From: Phaeodactylum tricornutum CCAP 1055/1
Lineage: Eukaryota; Bacillariophyta; Bacillariophyceae; Surirellales; Neidiaceae
DNA: 64,000 nt
Reading direction: 5' to 3'
NCBI RefSeq assembly: GCF_000150955.2
Contig: NC_011682.1
Location: forward strand, 186,001 to 250,000
Under the pieces are notes generated by a model, which had not been told where the DNA came from, made no database searches, and saw nothing but the letters and a program-made list of their open reading frames with translations. Position numbers and translations under genes: made by a program. Numbering within the stretch: the stretch's first letter is position 1; the number at the start of each line of letters is the position of its first letter. Below are positions 38,646-49,459 of this stretch, piece by piece.

Positions 38646-41240
38646 TTACCAATGATACCCTAGATTCCAAAATGGAGCAATTCCATCTCCATAGTCGTAC
38701 ATAGGGGGCATCAAATACCGATCTATATCGGGATTCCGAAGCGCTGAAGGGATCCAGTCACTGACATTGAGCAACCCTTCGTTGGAGGGCTGTTGGCAAT
38801 GCTGAGAGAAGTCTACAAGCAGAGGCCACCATCGCCGCACGTCCTCGCTGTGTGAGTTCCCGGGACATATCTCTCGCTTTTGCAAGTAAGGGTTTGCATA
38901 CCGCATTGCCTGACACAGGATACTCTGATTGGTTGCCTTGTCACGGAAGCGGCCCCAGTAGTCCAGGCCAATTTTTCTGCTCATGCGGGCCATGTTAGCC
39001 CATCCTTGCAGAGTAAAGGCTTGATAGTGCTCACACGTTGGACGAATTAATTCCTGGGAAAGAACACCAGTAGTGGTATTTATATGTGTCAAGAGACGCG
39101 AAGCTGATCGTTGCATCCTTGACAATGCCAATGCTATGTTGCCAGTATACAAGGCAATGGGTGCAACCTGGACATCGTAAAAGAGACCATGGTTGTTGTC
39201 TTGGACAAATTCTTGTTGACCCTGCAAGCTTGAGACCAACCACTCAAGATAGTCAGCAAACCATTCACGCATAGAGTCGCGTTCCAATAGTGACAGTGCT
39301 TCCGATTTTTCCACAATTTTGACCGCATCCAAGAAGAAGTACACATCTTTCATCTCAATAAGACCATACGATGATCCCACTGCTGTTGCATCTGCCTTCC
39401 ATTTTACCTGGGCGTAGGTGAGATGTGGATTCATACGTGTTGCATTGTGGATAAACCAATGTCGGAGATTGCTTGCTGCCTTCTCAACATATGCCTTGTT
39501 GTCTGTCAACGAATAGGCCAACGCAAGGAGTGTTGTGTTGTACTTCATTGCAGCCAACCCGGATCGATCATACTGCTCACTCCCGGAGCTGAATAAGGAT
39601 GTACCAGGAGCTCGCACACCGTCACGTCGCTTGAAGGGTTTCGACCAGTCAGTGTGCCCGGATTCATTCCTCTGCGGCCACATGTACGGTGAGGGGTGAA
39701 AGTAATCATGACAATCCCCAGAAATACCACAACCGAATTTTTTCTTGTCCATGACCGACCAAGGTCCAGCTAGTAGCGCCTGGTCAGCCAGCCGTACCAG
39801 CTCTCGAAAGATTTGTTTTCTCTTGCCGGCCTTCCACTCGGCGCGTTCCACCAACAATCGCTTTTCGTTGAAGAAAAGGAGAGTTGAAGAAGTCAAGCCA
39901 TATAAGTCCCGAGCAGCTCGAAAATCGAGTCGTTCCAGAAGCAAGGTGACTGCTTTATTTCGAAGTCTGCCTCGAGCCTTGGCAGACCTTTCAGCCAAGA
40001 ACGTTCCTGAATTCAACCGCGTTATCCACCCGGCTATTGGTACATCTCCGACGGCGTCGAAAGCATGGGCGCGATCTGAGATGGCCGTCTCACTATCCAG
40101 CCACGACCACTTATCCCAAGGTCCTGGAACTCCGAGTCTCACCAACAATTCGACCTTGTTTCTTCGCCCATATCTTAGCTGTTCGTTAAAGTTGGACCTC
40201 GCCATTCGGTGAAAAATAATTTGGGGTTCTTCAACAGGTTTGGGCTCGTACGTATCTGATAGAAGAGCTTCGTTTGACTCCTGCAATCGATCCATGGGCG
40301 TTTTAAAGTACCTAGCCTGTGGATTCTCGGCCAAGGACGACTGGATCGAAGACCACGCATTTCGCGTCATGAAACAGTTCCCGTCCCAAGGAAGAATGTA
40401 TTCAGCATTCGAATGAGTACGGCCGTAGTCTAACATAGCGTTCCTGACCCCATTTACGTTGATGACGTATAGGATTTTGTTGTGCTGTATCTGCCCTTCA
40501 GCAAGATGTACTTCCTTCTTGGTGATTCTCCTTGTGGTAGGAAGATGAATCTGGTCTTTGGGGATTTGATCGTATGCATATTCGATTTTGTCATAGATCT
40601 GCAAGTCAAAAGGAATGACAGTGTAGGATTCCTGGGCTTTCCGAAGTCTATCCAAAACTTGATTTTCCATCTCGGGATCGACGAAGCGATTGACGAACCA
40701 GTGTCGCGTTGTGTTGGGAAACGAATCCTCGTGCGCAAGAATAAAGTCGAGATTATCCAAAGTCTGGTTTGTACTGTGTCTTGGCGGCAAGGCGTTGCCC
40801 AGAGCCCGAATGAGAATAATAGAAGACGTCGGGGGTGCATATTTTGGAAGTCCAACTAGCGCTTTCAGCTTTGTTTCCTTTGGAGCAAATTCTGGATGGG
40901 CTTTCGCGTCGTGAAATACCCCGGAACTTTCTCTCCTTGGAGCTGGCCTTGGTTCATATTGCGTAACAGAATTTGAGCTGGTAATGATGAGGTGAATTGA
41001 TACCAATCCAAACAGAGTTGTGAAGAGAAACAGCATCAACAGTCGGGTTCGAAAGCCATAGAAAAAGCTGCGCGCCATTGCCGCAGCGTCAACGTCGTCG
41101 TTGTTGTGGTTGGTGCGCCTATGAAGTGTTGTCTTTGAGGGTAAAAATGCTTTAATGACTGCCTCTGAGAAGTGTTTTTGGTCAAGGATGAGATCAGCGG
41201 ACGGCATTCTTCGGAAAAAGAACGCAGACATAAGTTGCAA
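38646..41240 (-). CDS. Type II membrane protein with a C-terminal alginate-lyase domain and a glycosyltransferase-like N-terminal region
   Basis: 864 residues, single exon. Met55 (MARSFFYGF) is an equally good start and places the membrane anchor (LLMLFLFTTLFGLVSIHLIIT, 67-87) at the usual distance. The lumenal part has two halves. Residues about 110-400 include ILIRALGNALPPRH, LDFILAHEDSF, ILYVINVNGVRNAMLDYGR and ILPWDGNCFMTRNAW, which read like a glycosyltransferase-type alpha/beta region (weak). Residues about 500-800 are an alginate-lyase family domain: CGISGDCHDYFHPSPYMWP, LALAYSLTDNKAYVEKAASNLRHWF, TRMNPHLTYAQVKW, FADYLEWLVSS and the active-site-like DNNHGLFYDVQ. The family (PF05426) cleaves or binds uronic-acid polymers in bacteria and algae. 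A Golgi or cell-surface enzyme on sulfated or uronate glycans is an inference; no substrate is shown. Confidence 0.78.
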   Translation of the reverse strand: MQLMSAFFFRRMPSADLILDQKHFSEAVIKAFLPSKTTLHRRTNHNNDDVDAAAMARSFFYGFRTRLLMLFLFTTLFGLVSIHLIITSSNSVTQYEPRPAPRRESSGVFHDAKAHPEFAPKETKLKALVGLPKYAPPTSSIILIRALGNALPPRHSTNQTLDNLDFILAHEDSFPNTTRHWFVNRFVDPEMENQVLDRLRKAQESYTVIPFDLQIYDKIEYAYDQIPKDQIHLPTTRRITKKEVHLAEGQIQHNKILYVINVNGVRNAMLDYGRTHSNAEYILPWDGNCFMTRNAWSSIQSSLAENPQARYFKTPMDRLQESNEALLSDTYEPKPVEEPQIIFHRMARSNFNEQLRYGRRNKVELLVRLGVPGPWDKWSWLDSETAISDRAHAFDAVGDVPIAGWITRLNSGTFLAERSAKARGRLRNKAVTLLLERLDFRAARDLYGLTSSTLLFFNEKRLLVERAEWKAGKRKQIFRELVRLADQALLAGPWSVMDKKKFGCGISGDCHDYFHPSPYMWPQRNESGHTDWSKPFKRRDGVRAPGTSLFSSGSEQYDRSGLAAMKYNTTLLALAYSLTDNKAYVEKAASNLRHWFIHNATRMNPHLTYAQVKWKADATAVGSSYGLIEMKDVYFFLDAVKIVEKSEALSLLERDSMREWFADYLEWLVSSLQGQQEFVQDNNHGLFYDVQVAPIALYTGNIALALSRMQRSASRLLTHINTTTGVLSQELIRPTCEHYQAFTLQGWANMARMSRKIGLDYWGRFRDKATNQSILCQAMRYANPYLQKREICPGNSHSEDVRRWWPLLVDFSQHCQQPSNEGLLNVSDWIPSALRNPDIDRYLMPPMYDYGDGIAPFWNLGYHW

Positions 41241-41879
41241 TACGAGAAATCATAAATTGGGATGAGAAGGTGTGAATATCGCGTTATTTAGGGAAAATGG
41301 ATTGATTTTACTTTGCTGCTAATTGAAATAATTTTTATTGACTGTCATCTGAATCTTCCTTTAGCTTAAGTGAATTTTTAATTGATATTAAAACCAATAT
41401 CATAGGTGATCACGAGAACTGTATATAGCAGCTGCTTCCATGAAATTTTCAGTTTGGAGGGGTGGGATGCAGAGAGAAAGGAGTTTAGCCTCATGATGTT
41501 CCCACTGCGTGTCCCAGCGGGATTTGTTTATTATCGTGAAGAAACCTCAAAAATTTTTGATTCGTGAATTGAATTCGACCTTGGCCCGACACGTGATCGC
41601 TGAAATGAAAAGCCATCATGTCATACCGACGGTGCACGCACGGGCGTCCGAACACGAATTACGGGGTAGAAAGCCCCCCAAAACGCCGGTACCTTCTACC
41701 AGGCTTGATTGGAGTCACACATTCTCGTCAATGGCTACCGATTCCAGCGTCCTTCATGATTCGGAGCTGACTGCGGGCTATTGACACTGAATGATTCTTC
41801 GGAGCGGAAGATGGTTTCAATAAGCTTGGCCGGGTTGATAAATTAGTTCTACGGGATGCACATGGACTGCATGTTGATT
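41241..41879. other. Intergenic upstream of the alginate-lyase gene
   Basis: Presumed promoter, AT-rich at 41330-41410, with TGACTGT at 41339. A 91-residue frame at 41509 has no recognisable features. Confidence 0.45.
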
Positions 41880-42480
41880 TTTTAGTCGGAGGCCAAGATG
41901 GAGCCAAAATTGAGCCAGAGATGGGTCAAAAGGTCAAGGCAGGTGAGGTGGCAGTACACACACTGGGGTGTTCCAGGTTACGGACATAGACGCGAGGAAT
42001 GCCGTCGAGAAGTTGGTGACGGAGGGCGTTATTGACCGACACGTACAGGCTGTGGATGGCCACGGCGCGTTTGTGGAGGCAATTATTTTCCGTGATTTGC
42101 GGTTGTGTGGTACCCGGAAGTGGATTGGCCGCGGGGGGGGGGGGGGGGGGGCAGGGACAATGAACGGGATGTTGGAGAGTTCCGCGGTGGCGGTGGCGGT
42201 GGGCGGTGAGGGTCAGGGCCGTGTGGCCACAGGCTCCGCCGCGGTTGAGACTGGGAATGGCGGCGGCGTTGGCGCTGAGTTGGCGTTGGGCTTGGAGGAG
42301 CAAGATGTAGGTGGGCAAGACAGTGTGTGGCGATTGGATTGAGGACTTTGTGAGGAAAGTTTTGATGGTGAAATTGGCGCAGGTGGACATGGGGAAGGGA
42401 GACAGAATGGGAGAACGGTAGGGCAGGGGTGGAGCAGAAAGATGGATGGGTTGTTTCGTAGTTCTATTGATGAGCACAAA
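41880..42480 (-). mobile_element. Fossil gag-like fragment of a copia-type retroelement
   Basis: Minus-strand sequence encodes segments typical of diatom copia gag proteins: QITENNCLHKRAVAIHSLYV, NNALRHQLLDGIPRVYVRNLE and a following LLTHLWLNFGSI. No LTRs, protease, integrase or reverse transcriptase are visible nearby, so only a fragment survives and it is broken. It is much older or more truncated than the element at 19.5 kb, and its gag sequence is of a different subfamily. A 19-base G run lies inside it. Family call from pattern only. Confidence 0.55.
42133..42151. repeat. Poly-G run of 19
   Basis: Uninterrupted G tract inside the gag-like fossil. Confidence 0.9.
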
Positions 42481-42954
42481 ACAACAATGGAGATTGCAGT
42501 TAGGAAAACAATGAACTACAAAGATTATGAGGCTATACTATACTATTGAATGTTTGTAGGGAGTGTGGGGCTGTGAGGCCTTGTGTGTGCGTCGGAAGCG
42601 ACTTGGCTTCCCGATTGAACTTCTGGTGAGACGTTGTCCGCACCACACGTTATATCAACACATTTTTCACCCAACCTTTTGTACACATACAGCAAATATA
42701 TCGTTTTTGCAGCAAATACAACTAACATTACCATGGTTTAATTCTAGCCCCCCGGATTAGCGCATACGCCACCACTAATCCGCGTCTGCGCCCTTCCGAA
42801 CGTGATCTACCAATAGCATTAGAGCGTCAGAGCGTTTTAGACACAAAGTCTTATCATGGCTTGTTCTGTTTGCGGCAAAAGATCGTGGCAGATTCGGCAC
42901 ATCTATAGGTGTTACTTGGATGGTAGTACTGCTCGTTCACAAAAAGTCCCCTGA
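42481..42954. other. Intergenic
   Basis: Downstream of the 1.6-kiloresidue gene. Contains the second copy of the 23-base repeat. No gene supported. Confidence 0.5.
42670..42692 (+). repeat. 23-base exact repeat, copy 2
   Basis: Identical to 36409-36431; the flanking sequences differ on both sides. Confidence 0.85.
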
Positions 42955-45900
42955 TTATTGATCGCCCTGCTCTTTTCGCTGCTCCTGTTTTTGAACGTAG
43001 TCCGACGAAGCAGTGTGAGGGGCTTGCGAAATGTAGACTGGATTGGCATCCTGCTGTTGCGACTCCGTGTAGCCAGTTTGTGTGGAATCGCTAATCGGCG
43101 TGTGATAGTCTTGGTCTACTGCAGCCGAGTAATTTTGAATGGCATATCCGTTATTCTCAGACGCTCCGTAGGCCTGATACAAAGAGCTGTCGGTGGTTTC
43201 TCCCTTATTTTCCGCATTGAATTGGGCCAGAATTGCCGAACGTCGATCGGACGAGCCAGCATAGTCGTACGTTATTCGGGGAGCTGCTTCTTCTTGACCA
43301 CCGTAGCTCCAGCCGACTCCACTGCTTGCAATGCCGGACGGTTGTTGACCGTAATCGACAATCTCTTCGGTTGCCTCGGGCATCATACTATTTGCGAGCC
43401 CAGCAAGAGCAGCCAAAGCATCGTTCGTCGAAAGCGGTTCCGACGCCACAAAGTCCGAGACGTGAATCACCGGAGGCGCATTTTCCAAAGGAACCGTGGG
43501 GAAGTTATGTGCCGGGCTTTCCTCCGTACCAGAACGATGGTTGTACGATTTTGCCGCCACTGATTCTTCTCTTTGGCAGTACTGCTGGTGCGGTGATGGT
43601 TGGTCGTCTCCAGTGCCAACATTCTGGTTATGATGACTGGCCGTGGAAATGTGTCGACTTGCATCCACCGATTGGTAGTACTCAGTCGGTGGAGCGCCTC
43701 CACGATATCCCCCATCCCACTTTGTGTTGTAAGAAGTCCTCTCCAAGCTTTGCCCCGGAGTCCCTTCGCTACGGAAAACATCGTTTTGACCCGAATCTGC
43801 GGCGTCCAGGGATTGAAACTCGCTTTGACCCGGAAACCGATCGCTCGCCTCCTGGAGCTCCTGGCTCTGACCCTCTTGAGTATTCCCAGCACTTGTAGAA
43901 TCAATATTTGACGCCGAGACAGGAGGCTGGCTACCGACATGGAGCGGAAAGCCGGGGCTTCCCCCATTGCTATTTCCCGGACTATTTGGGCTGAATCCAT
44001 GTACTCCTGTTTCCTGACCATTGCCGTCGCTGACGGCGAACGTGAGGCTACTTCTTTCATCTGGAAGACGTGCTGAAGGTAATATTTCAGACGTCGACGC
44101 AACAGTCGCAGCATTGATGGCCGAAAAACTGGGAATTGCTGTGGGACGTTCCAGAGCTACCGGTGGTGGAGGAGGAGGAGGAGGAGGAGGAGGCGGAACA
44201 TATTGTGGTGGCACACTTTCTTCCGTCCATAACTGAATTGGTGTAGGCATCGGTGCTGGAGCGACTGGTTCATTGTCGCGCTCCAGTATTCGTGCCCTTT
44301 CAAACTGTTCTTGCTCCAATAGTCGCATCCGCTCGGATTCTTGTCGATGTTTTTCGTCATCTTCCCTCCGTTTTGCTGCCTCTTCCTCCTTTTTCCGTCT
44401 TCGAGCCTCCCGTCGTCGCGCTTCGGCCGCCCGTCGTTTTTCTGCCTTAAGTCGTTGTTTTTCCGCTTCCTCTCGTTCCTTGATTTCGCGCTCTTTTCGA
44501 GCAATGGCGTCATAGTCTACGGGTTTTTCCCGTTTCCCACGGACGTGTCGGACCATTCGCCCGCGGCATGCCGCGCAAGACATCGGGCAGGCGTGGTTGT
44601 GCGTTGCGAGCACACCATTGGACACCGAGATTGGAGATGTTGCATCCGTAACGCGTGAAATGCGCGGTGGGCTATGCTCGGGGAGTGCGGTCACCACGTT
44701 GGTTGACGCGCTCATCACGGTTGGTGGAGGCGGCGGAGCCACTGTACCGTTGGCCTTCCAGGAGGAAGTCTTTGGCTCGGGAACTGCGAATGGACCCGCC
44801 TCTACCTCGTGGTCGGGTACTGCTTTCGGAGTACTCGGCTTGGAAGGGCTCAAACAAAGCAACTCAAACGCCAGTTCTTTTTCTTCTTGGGAAGCCAATT
44901 CTACCAATTCTTGCTTGGTGGGGGGCGGTTTCGCCAGGCTGCCCTTGTTGATATCGTCCGCGTCCGGATGCAATTCGGTGCCACGAAGGCGACTACCGTC
45001 CCCCTCCGCCCACTGTTTACCGGCAGCCAGCATTTTTCGACGCAACGTCGGATCAATGGAAGCTTGTAATAAGGCTTCAACGTTGGCCGTCCTGGTTCGT
45101 TTGCTTTTTGGTTTAGGAACCACCGCCATGGTCGTCAGCGATGCTGTCGCCGAAGCAGCCAACTGTTCCCTCATGGCAGCTTCCTCCGCTTGTCGACGAT
45201 GAACTCGATAAATCTGTTTCACCGAGCCAAATTGCGGGAGACTGGAAAAAACAACGTTCACGATAGACTTGGGGTGACCACTGGGGGGTGATAGTTCGAG
45301 CGGGTTGACTACGGTCTCGTTCGATTCTCGTTGCAGAAACTGCAAAAGAGGCAAGTCGAGACGGGTCGGTAATAGCAGATTGTCCGCACTACCATCGTCG
45401 GTATCCAAGACGGACACCTCCTCGTCTTGCGGATCGCGGGATTGCTTCGAGCTTACCGATTGCTTGCCATGTTGCTCGAGCAACGATAGTCGCAACGCGG
45501 TTTCGAAATCCTGGTCGGAAGGTGGTGTTTTCGGTATTGGGTCGCTCACAGCGTTGTCACTTTCGTCATCTACCTCCGGTGCGGGCACCATAAGGGTGTC
45601 CAGTTCGTCTTCGTCTTCCACGTACTCCACATTATCGGGAATGACACTGTAGCCTACCGGATACATGGTTCCGGCGAAGGAACTCTTCAACGAGGTGCGC
45701 ATTTCCCAGCCTTGTCCGTGTTCGAACGTGGCCGTGGCCAGTTTCCATCCGTCGGCAGAATTCTGCACGTGCAGATTCAGCAGACCGCCGCTCTTGGTGG
45801 GAGCCGGTAGAGTCAACAGGGGCGCGTGCGGTTGTGACGGCTTCCATATGTATATCGTGCCGTTCAAATCTTCCGGTCCTTTGACGGGGTGGGGTAAACC

Positions 45901-47748
45901 GACCAACACGTAGTGACTCACTTGGGGTACCGGAGGCTCGTTCGGCCCATTGGTTTGGTCGAAACGGAGACGCGCGTCGACTTCGTCGGCACGAGTCCAC
46001 CAGGACTGTTTCTTCTTGTTGGTCACCGTCGCGGCTTTTTCGAACGGTCCGGACGCGGACACGGCGGCACCGCCGCGACCGGTCGACGCGGGTTCCGGCA
46101 CCCACAAACAGCGTTGCCAGCATACCGTTTGTCCGTGCAAGGCCACGTGTTCTCCGTACACCGTAAGGGGTTGCAGGGTGGCGCGGTCGTGACAGCGAAT
46201 GCCACGGGGTGTGCAGATTAAGACGCAGTCGGGCGTGAGGGTGAGGGAACAATCCAGGACGGATGTCTTGGACGGGACGGCAGTCAAGGCGGATTGGTCT
46301 CGTATAATCGCGTACGCGTTGTCCGCCTCGCCGGAGGTTTCGGTATCGACGCGGAGCAGTTGTAGCGTGTCGTCCACGAACATTTGTGCCACCAGCAGGG
46401 CCATGCGTGGGGGTTGGTGGGGTGCCCCCGGGGTATCCCAGACGGCTGCGTGACAAAGAAAGGTACTTGCGTTGTATCCTTCCGGCACAAGGGATCGGAT
46501 GCGTGGTGTGGTTCTTTTCGTCGTTAGCGTGGTGGACGGGGATGCCGGCAGTGACGCCGTGGTTCCCGTGGAAAATTCCAAGCAGTAGAGTTTGACCACA
46601 TCCAGGCTTGGATGGCTCGCTTCGGCGTCGTCGGTGATGGTGCTCACATCCAATTGCACGTGACTACTGGATGGTAGAAAGAGGACCCGACAGGAATAGT
46701 CCGTATGATTCTGGGTGGCATCATGGGGCCATACCTGTAGATCCAAGGGTACCAACGGTGGAGTGGTGGTCACACCCACAGGCAGGTTGGAATCGTTCGT
46801 CGCGGCTTCGTCGTGATCGTGGCGAGCGTTACCCAGGGGCAGGGTCCACAAACGCGTGTGGGTCCGTACGTTCCAGGCTTCCAATTCGCTGAGGGTTTCG
46901 AGCACAACGACGTGTTGTTGCCAGGATGCGTGGGTGACGGCGTTGGGATAGACCATGACCTTTTTGGAAAGAATGGGTCGTTGGGCTTCCCGGAGTGCCG
47001 CGGTGGTGTCGAGAGACTGTCCGGGAATTCCGTGGGAGGGGTCGCCGTAGTAGAGCGTGACGGTCCCGGCGGCGTCGCCGACACAGATTCCACCTCCGTC
47101 GCGACGGTTTTCCCAAGACGTGATCGCGGGCGGTGGCAATTGCAGGGGCTCGCCGTGTCCGTCTCGCGCCAAGCGCACGGCCGAAGCGGGTCGGAGAGGC
47201 GTCCACGTGGGTGGGGGCGGCGGTGGCAGTGTGTTGCGGACGCGATTGGTAACGCCGGTAGAGGGAGTTGTGGTAGTACTGCTATTGTTGTTGTTGTTGT
47301 TGTTGTCGTTGGCAGGCCACCAGAGGGGTTGGAAACTTACGTCGTGTGACAGACAGGTATCGGTGGGACGGTGCGCGGTGTCCCCCGTTCCATCGGACGC
47401 GGGGACCATGGAACGTTGTCGAAAGACGAGCTTGGTAACCCACGAGGTTTTGTTGTTGTTGTTATTGTGGGGAGTGGTTCGGACGGTATTGGAATGCGTC
47501 TCGGAACGGACGGTTTCCTCCCGTCGACGTTTCCGCGTCGGGTTGTGATTGACGACGACGGGTGGTGATGGTCTCCGTCTCGCGGTCGTCCGGGCACGGA
47601 CTCGTCCCCCAGGGTTGTGGTGGTCGTCGGGGTTGGTATGATCCACTGCCGTACTGCGAGACGGTTTGACCGTAAAGGTATTGGGATTGTCGTCCGTGTA
47701 GTGGCGTACCGACTGACGCCGTCGTGAAGGACGTGCCGTTCCCGACAT
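42955..47748 (-). CDS. Large protein with a propeller-like N-terminal half and a charged coiled coil, function unknown
   Basis: About 1597 residues from the Met at 47748 (MSGTARPSRRRQ); the frame is open 28 codons further upstream. The N-terminal 160 residues are basic and low-complexity. Residues about 190-720 show WD-like strands (GICVGDAAGTVTLYYG, LEAWNVRTHTRLWTLPLG, CTPRGIRCHDRATLQPL, LNGTIYIWKPSQPHAPLL), suggesting a beta-propeller. After acidic linkers comes a helical part, then CPMSCAACRGR, a possible metal-binding or redox Cys cluster. A very charged single helix follows (YDAIARKEREIKEREEAEK and on), then a proline run. The last 350 residues are Ser/Gln/Asn-rich and disordered. Propeller plus long charged helix resembles scaffold or trafficking proteins, but no family is recognised. 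Single exon. Confidence 0.6.
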   Translation of the reverse strand: MSGTARPSRRRQSVRHYTDDNPNTFTVKPSRSTAVDHTNPDDHHNPGGRVRARTTARRRPSPPVVVNHNPTRKRRREETVRSETHSNTVRTTPHNNNNNKTSWVTKLVFRQRSMVPASDGTGDTAHRPTDTCLSHDVSFQPLWWPANDNNNNNNNSSTTTTPSTGVTNRVRNTLPPPPPPTWTPLRPASAVRLARDGHGEPLQLPPPAITSWENRRDGGGICVGDAAGTVTLYYGDPSHGIPGQSLDTTAALREAQRPILSKKVMVYPNAVTHASWQQHVVVLETLSELEAWNVRTHTRLWTLPLGNARHDHDEAATNDSNLPVGVTTTPPLVPLDLQVWPHDATQNHTDYSCRVLFLPSSSHVQLDVSTITDDAEASHPSLDVVKLYCLEFSTGTTASLPASPSTTLTTKRTTPRIRSLVPEGYNASTFLCHAAVWDTPGAPHQPPRMALLVAQMFVDDTLQLLRVDTETSGEADNAYAIIRDQSALTAVPSKTSVLDCSLTLTPDCVLICTPRGIRCHDRATLQPLTVYGEHVALHGQTVCWQRCLWVPEPASTGRGGAAVSASGPFEKAATVTNKKKQSWWTRADEVDARLRFDQTNGPNEPPVPQVSHYVLVGLPHPVKGPEDLNGTIYIWKPSQPHAPLLTLPAPTKSGGLLNLHVQNSADGWKLATATFEHGQGWEMRTSLKSSFAGTMYPVGYSVIPDNVEYVEDEDELDTLMVPAPEVDDESDNAVSDPIPKTPPSDQDFETALRLSLLEQHGKQSVSSKQSRDPQDEEVSVLDTDDGSADNLLLPTRLDLPLLQFLQRESNETVVNPLELSPPSGHPKSIVNVVFSSLPQFGSVKQIYRVHRRQAEEAAMREQLAASATASLTTMAVVPKPKSKRTRTANVEALLQASIDPTLRRKMLAAGKQWAEGDGSRLRGTELHPDADDINKGSLAKPPPTKQELVELASQEEKELAFELLCLSPSKPSTPKAVPDHEVEAGPFAVPEPKTSSWKANGTVAPPPPPTVMSASTNVVTALPEHSPPRISRVTDATSPISVSNGVLATHNHACPMSCAACRGRMVRHVRGKREKPVDYDAIARKEREIKEREEAEKQRLKAEKRRAAEARRREARRRKKEEEAAKRREDDEKHRQESERMRLLEQEQFERARILERDNEPVAPAPMPTPIQLWTEESVPPQYVPPPPPPPPPPPPVALERPTAIPSFSAINAATVASTSEILPSARLPDERSSLTFAVSDGNGQETGVHGFSPNSPGNSNGGSPGFPLHVGSQPPVSASNIDSTSAGNTQEGQSQELQEASDRFPGQSEFQSLDAADSGQNDVFRSEGTPGQSLERTSYNTKWDGGYRGGAPPTEYYQSVDASRHISTASHHNQNVGTGDDQPSPHQQYCQREESVAAKSYNHRSGTEESPAHNFPTVPLENAPPVIHVSDFVASEPLSTNDALAALAGLANSMMPEATEEIVDYGQQPSGIASSGVGWSYGGQEEAAPRITYDYAGSSDRRSAILAQFNAENKGETTDSSLYQAYGASENNGYAIQNYSAAVDQDYHTPISDSTQTGYTESQQQDANPVYISQAPHTASSDYVQKQEQRKEQGDQ

Positions 47749-49459
47749 TTTGGTGGTTTCCCTGGGACAACGACGACGTCGGACAATGGTGGCACAGCTG
47801 TTCGAAGCCAGTTGTTTTACCCGTACACACACACACGTGACGCGACAACCAAAGATGATCCGGTTGACACGGCGTCCACGAACGTCGGTTCTCTTCTTTC
47901 CCCCCCAACAAACACCCGGCTTTTGGGATTTCCTCGTCGTCCCTTCCGAATCGGTCGATGACGGTCACACACTACCCCACACCAAGTGTGTTTCCACCCA
48001 AACCAAAAGAGGTCGGTAGGTACGAGTGTATTATACTTGTGTGTGTAGGTATTGAGTAGTGCTGTGTGGTAGGTATCGATAATAGGAGTGTGCGATAGGA
48101 CAGAGACGTTCCCCCGTTCGGACCGGATGCGAGTGGCCTTTTTGGACCCACCCCACCCGATCACACACTAGATCCGTGGGGAGAGGCGGACCGAACCAAA
48201 CCACAACGACGGGAGACCTCTCGGTCCTACCTACGCGAGCTACCTACCTACCCTACCTACACACGAATATATATATAACGTAGGCAAGCCCCTCCCCCGC
48301 CTTGCCTGCCTCCAACGGTACCGGAATGCTCTACGGAACCATCGCACGGTGCGGAACTAGGAACCGAATCCGGACATTTCAGTCTCCGGGTTCTGATCGG
48401 ACCCCTGGTGTGTGTCTCTCGTGCACGAGACATGTTGTCTCGTCCGATGTCGTCACGTTACCCGGTGTTCACGAGAGTGGTACGACGGCAGACGAGCCCG
48501 CATGAAGACGTACAAGTAGGGCTCCAATATCCATAAGTCCAGAGCTGAAACTATGCCAGTGACTAACTGAGAAGACTCTCACGACCACAGTCACCGACAA
48601 AGTATAAGCGGAACTTACCCAAACGGAAATCAGGCAACCCAGTGAAAGGTTATATGACCGAATATATAACAAGCGTAATGGATGCTACGATTGAATGACT
48701 GGCATACAAAAGACCAGCATCTCAATACAGGAAGTAGATAGAAACGTAATGTGAAGCAACTCACAACTTAGAACGAGGTAACGAACGGAACGGTTACATC
48801 TAGGTTAGGCAGTAGATACGGATAATCTACTGGGAACGAACGAGTATTTCAACAACCCGGTACTTTTGGACGATGTACGACGAGTTTGCCGTCGAACCGG
48901 TTTGGGCCGCCTACCCTACCCCCCACCACACGACGGCGGCGGGTCGGTCGGTTTGGGTCACGGCCGACCCGACGAAGAGACGGGGGGTGGCAGAGGTGTT
49001 TTTGACAATGGGACTAGTTTTCTCACACACTATCCCAAGAGTCCACGGGAGACCGCATGGGAAAGTTGGGAAGAAAATCGTGGGTTGTAGCAGTACCTTT
49101 AACGCACGGTAGGATAAGAGGCGCATACATTAAAAAAATAGGAATGGAGCGTAGTCTTGGCCAAGAATTGTAAGCCAAGATACCAGGAGCGGAGGAGTAT
49201 CACGTCAGAGCTAGAAACTGCCACATAGTGCAACTATGCTACTAACTGTAAAACATATCCAGGTGACTGTTTGTGAGATGGGATTGTATTGAGAGTATGT
49301 GGAGAGTGCAGCGTGGACGAATACGTAGTCGGCACACAAGCGCAGAGACTTTGAAATTCGATGGGTGTACGGAAACTGTCTACTACCGTACCAATGCCGT
49401 CGATACACTAGCAAGATACGGAACCAAACCAAACAGACTAGGCACGACGTCGTTACGAA
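47749..49459. other. Intergenic, 1.7 kb
   Basis: Between same-strand genes. A TA-rich tract at 48267-48278 and CTAC/TACC repeats at 48230-48262 lie in the presumed promoter of the large gene. TAACTGTAA-type heptamer at 49248. No gene, tRNA or other RNA recognised. Confidence 0.5.

Noticed and set aside
41509-41784. 91-residue plus-strand frame
   Set aside because: No motif and no supporting neighbour context.
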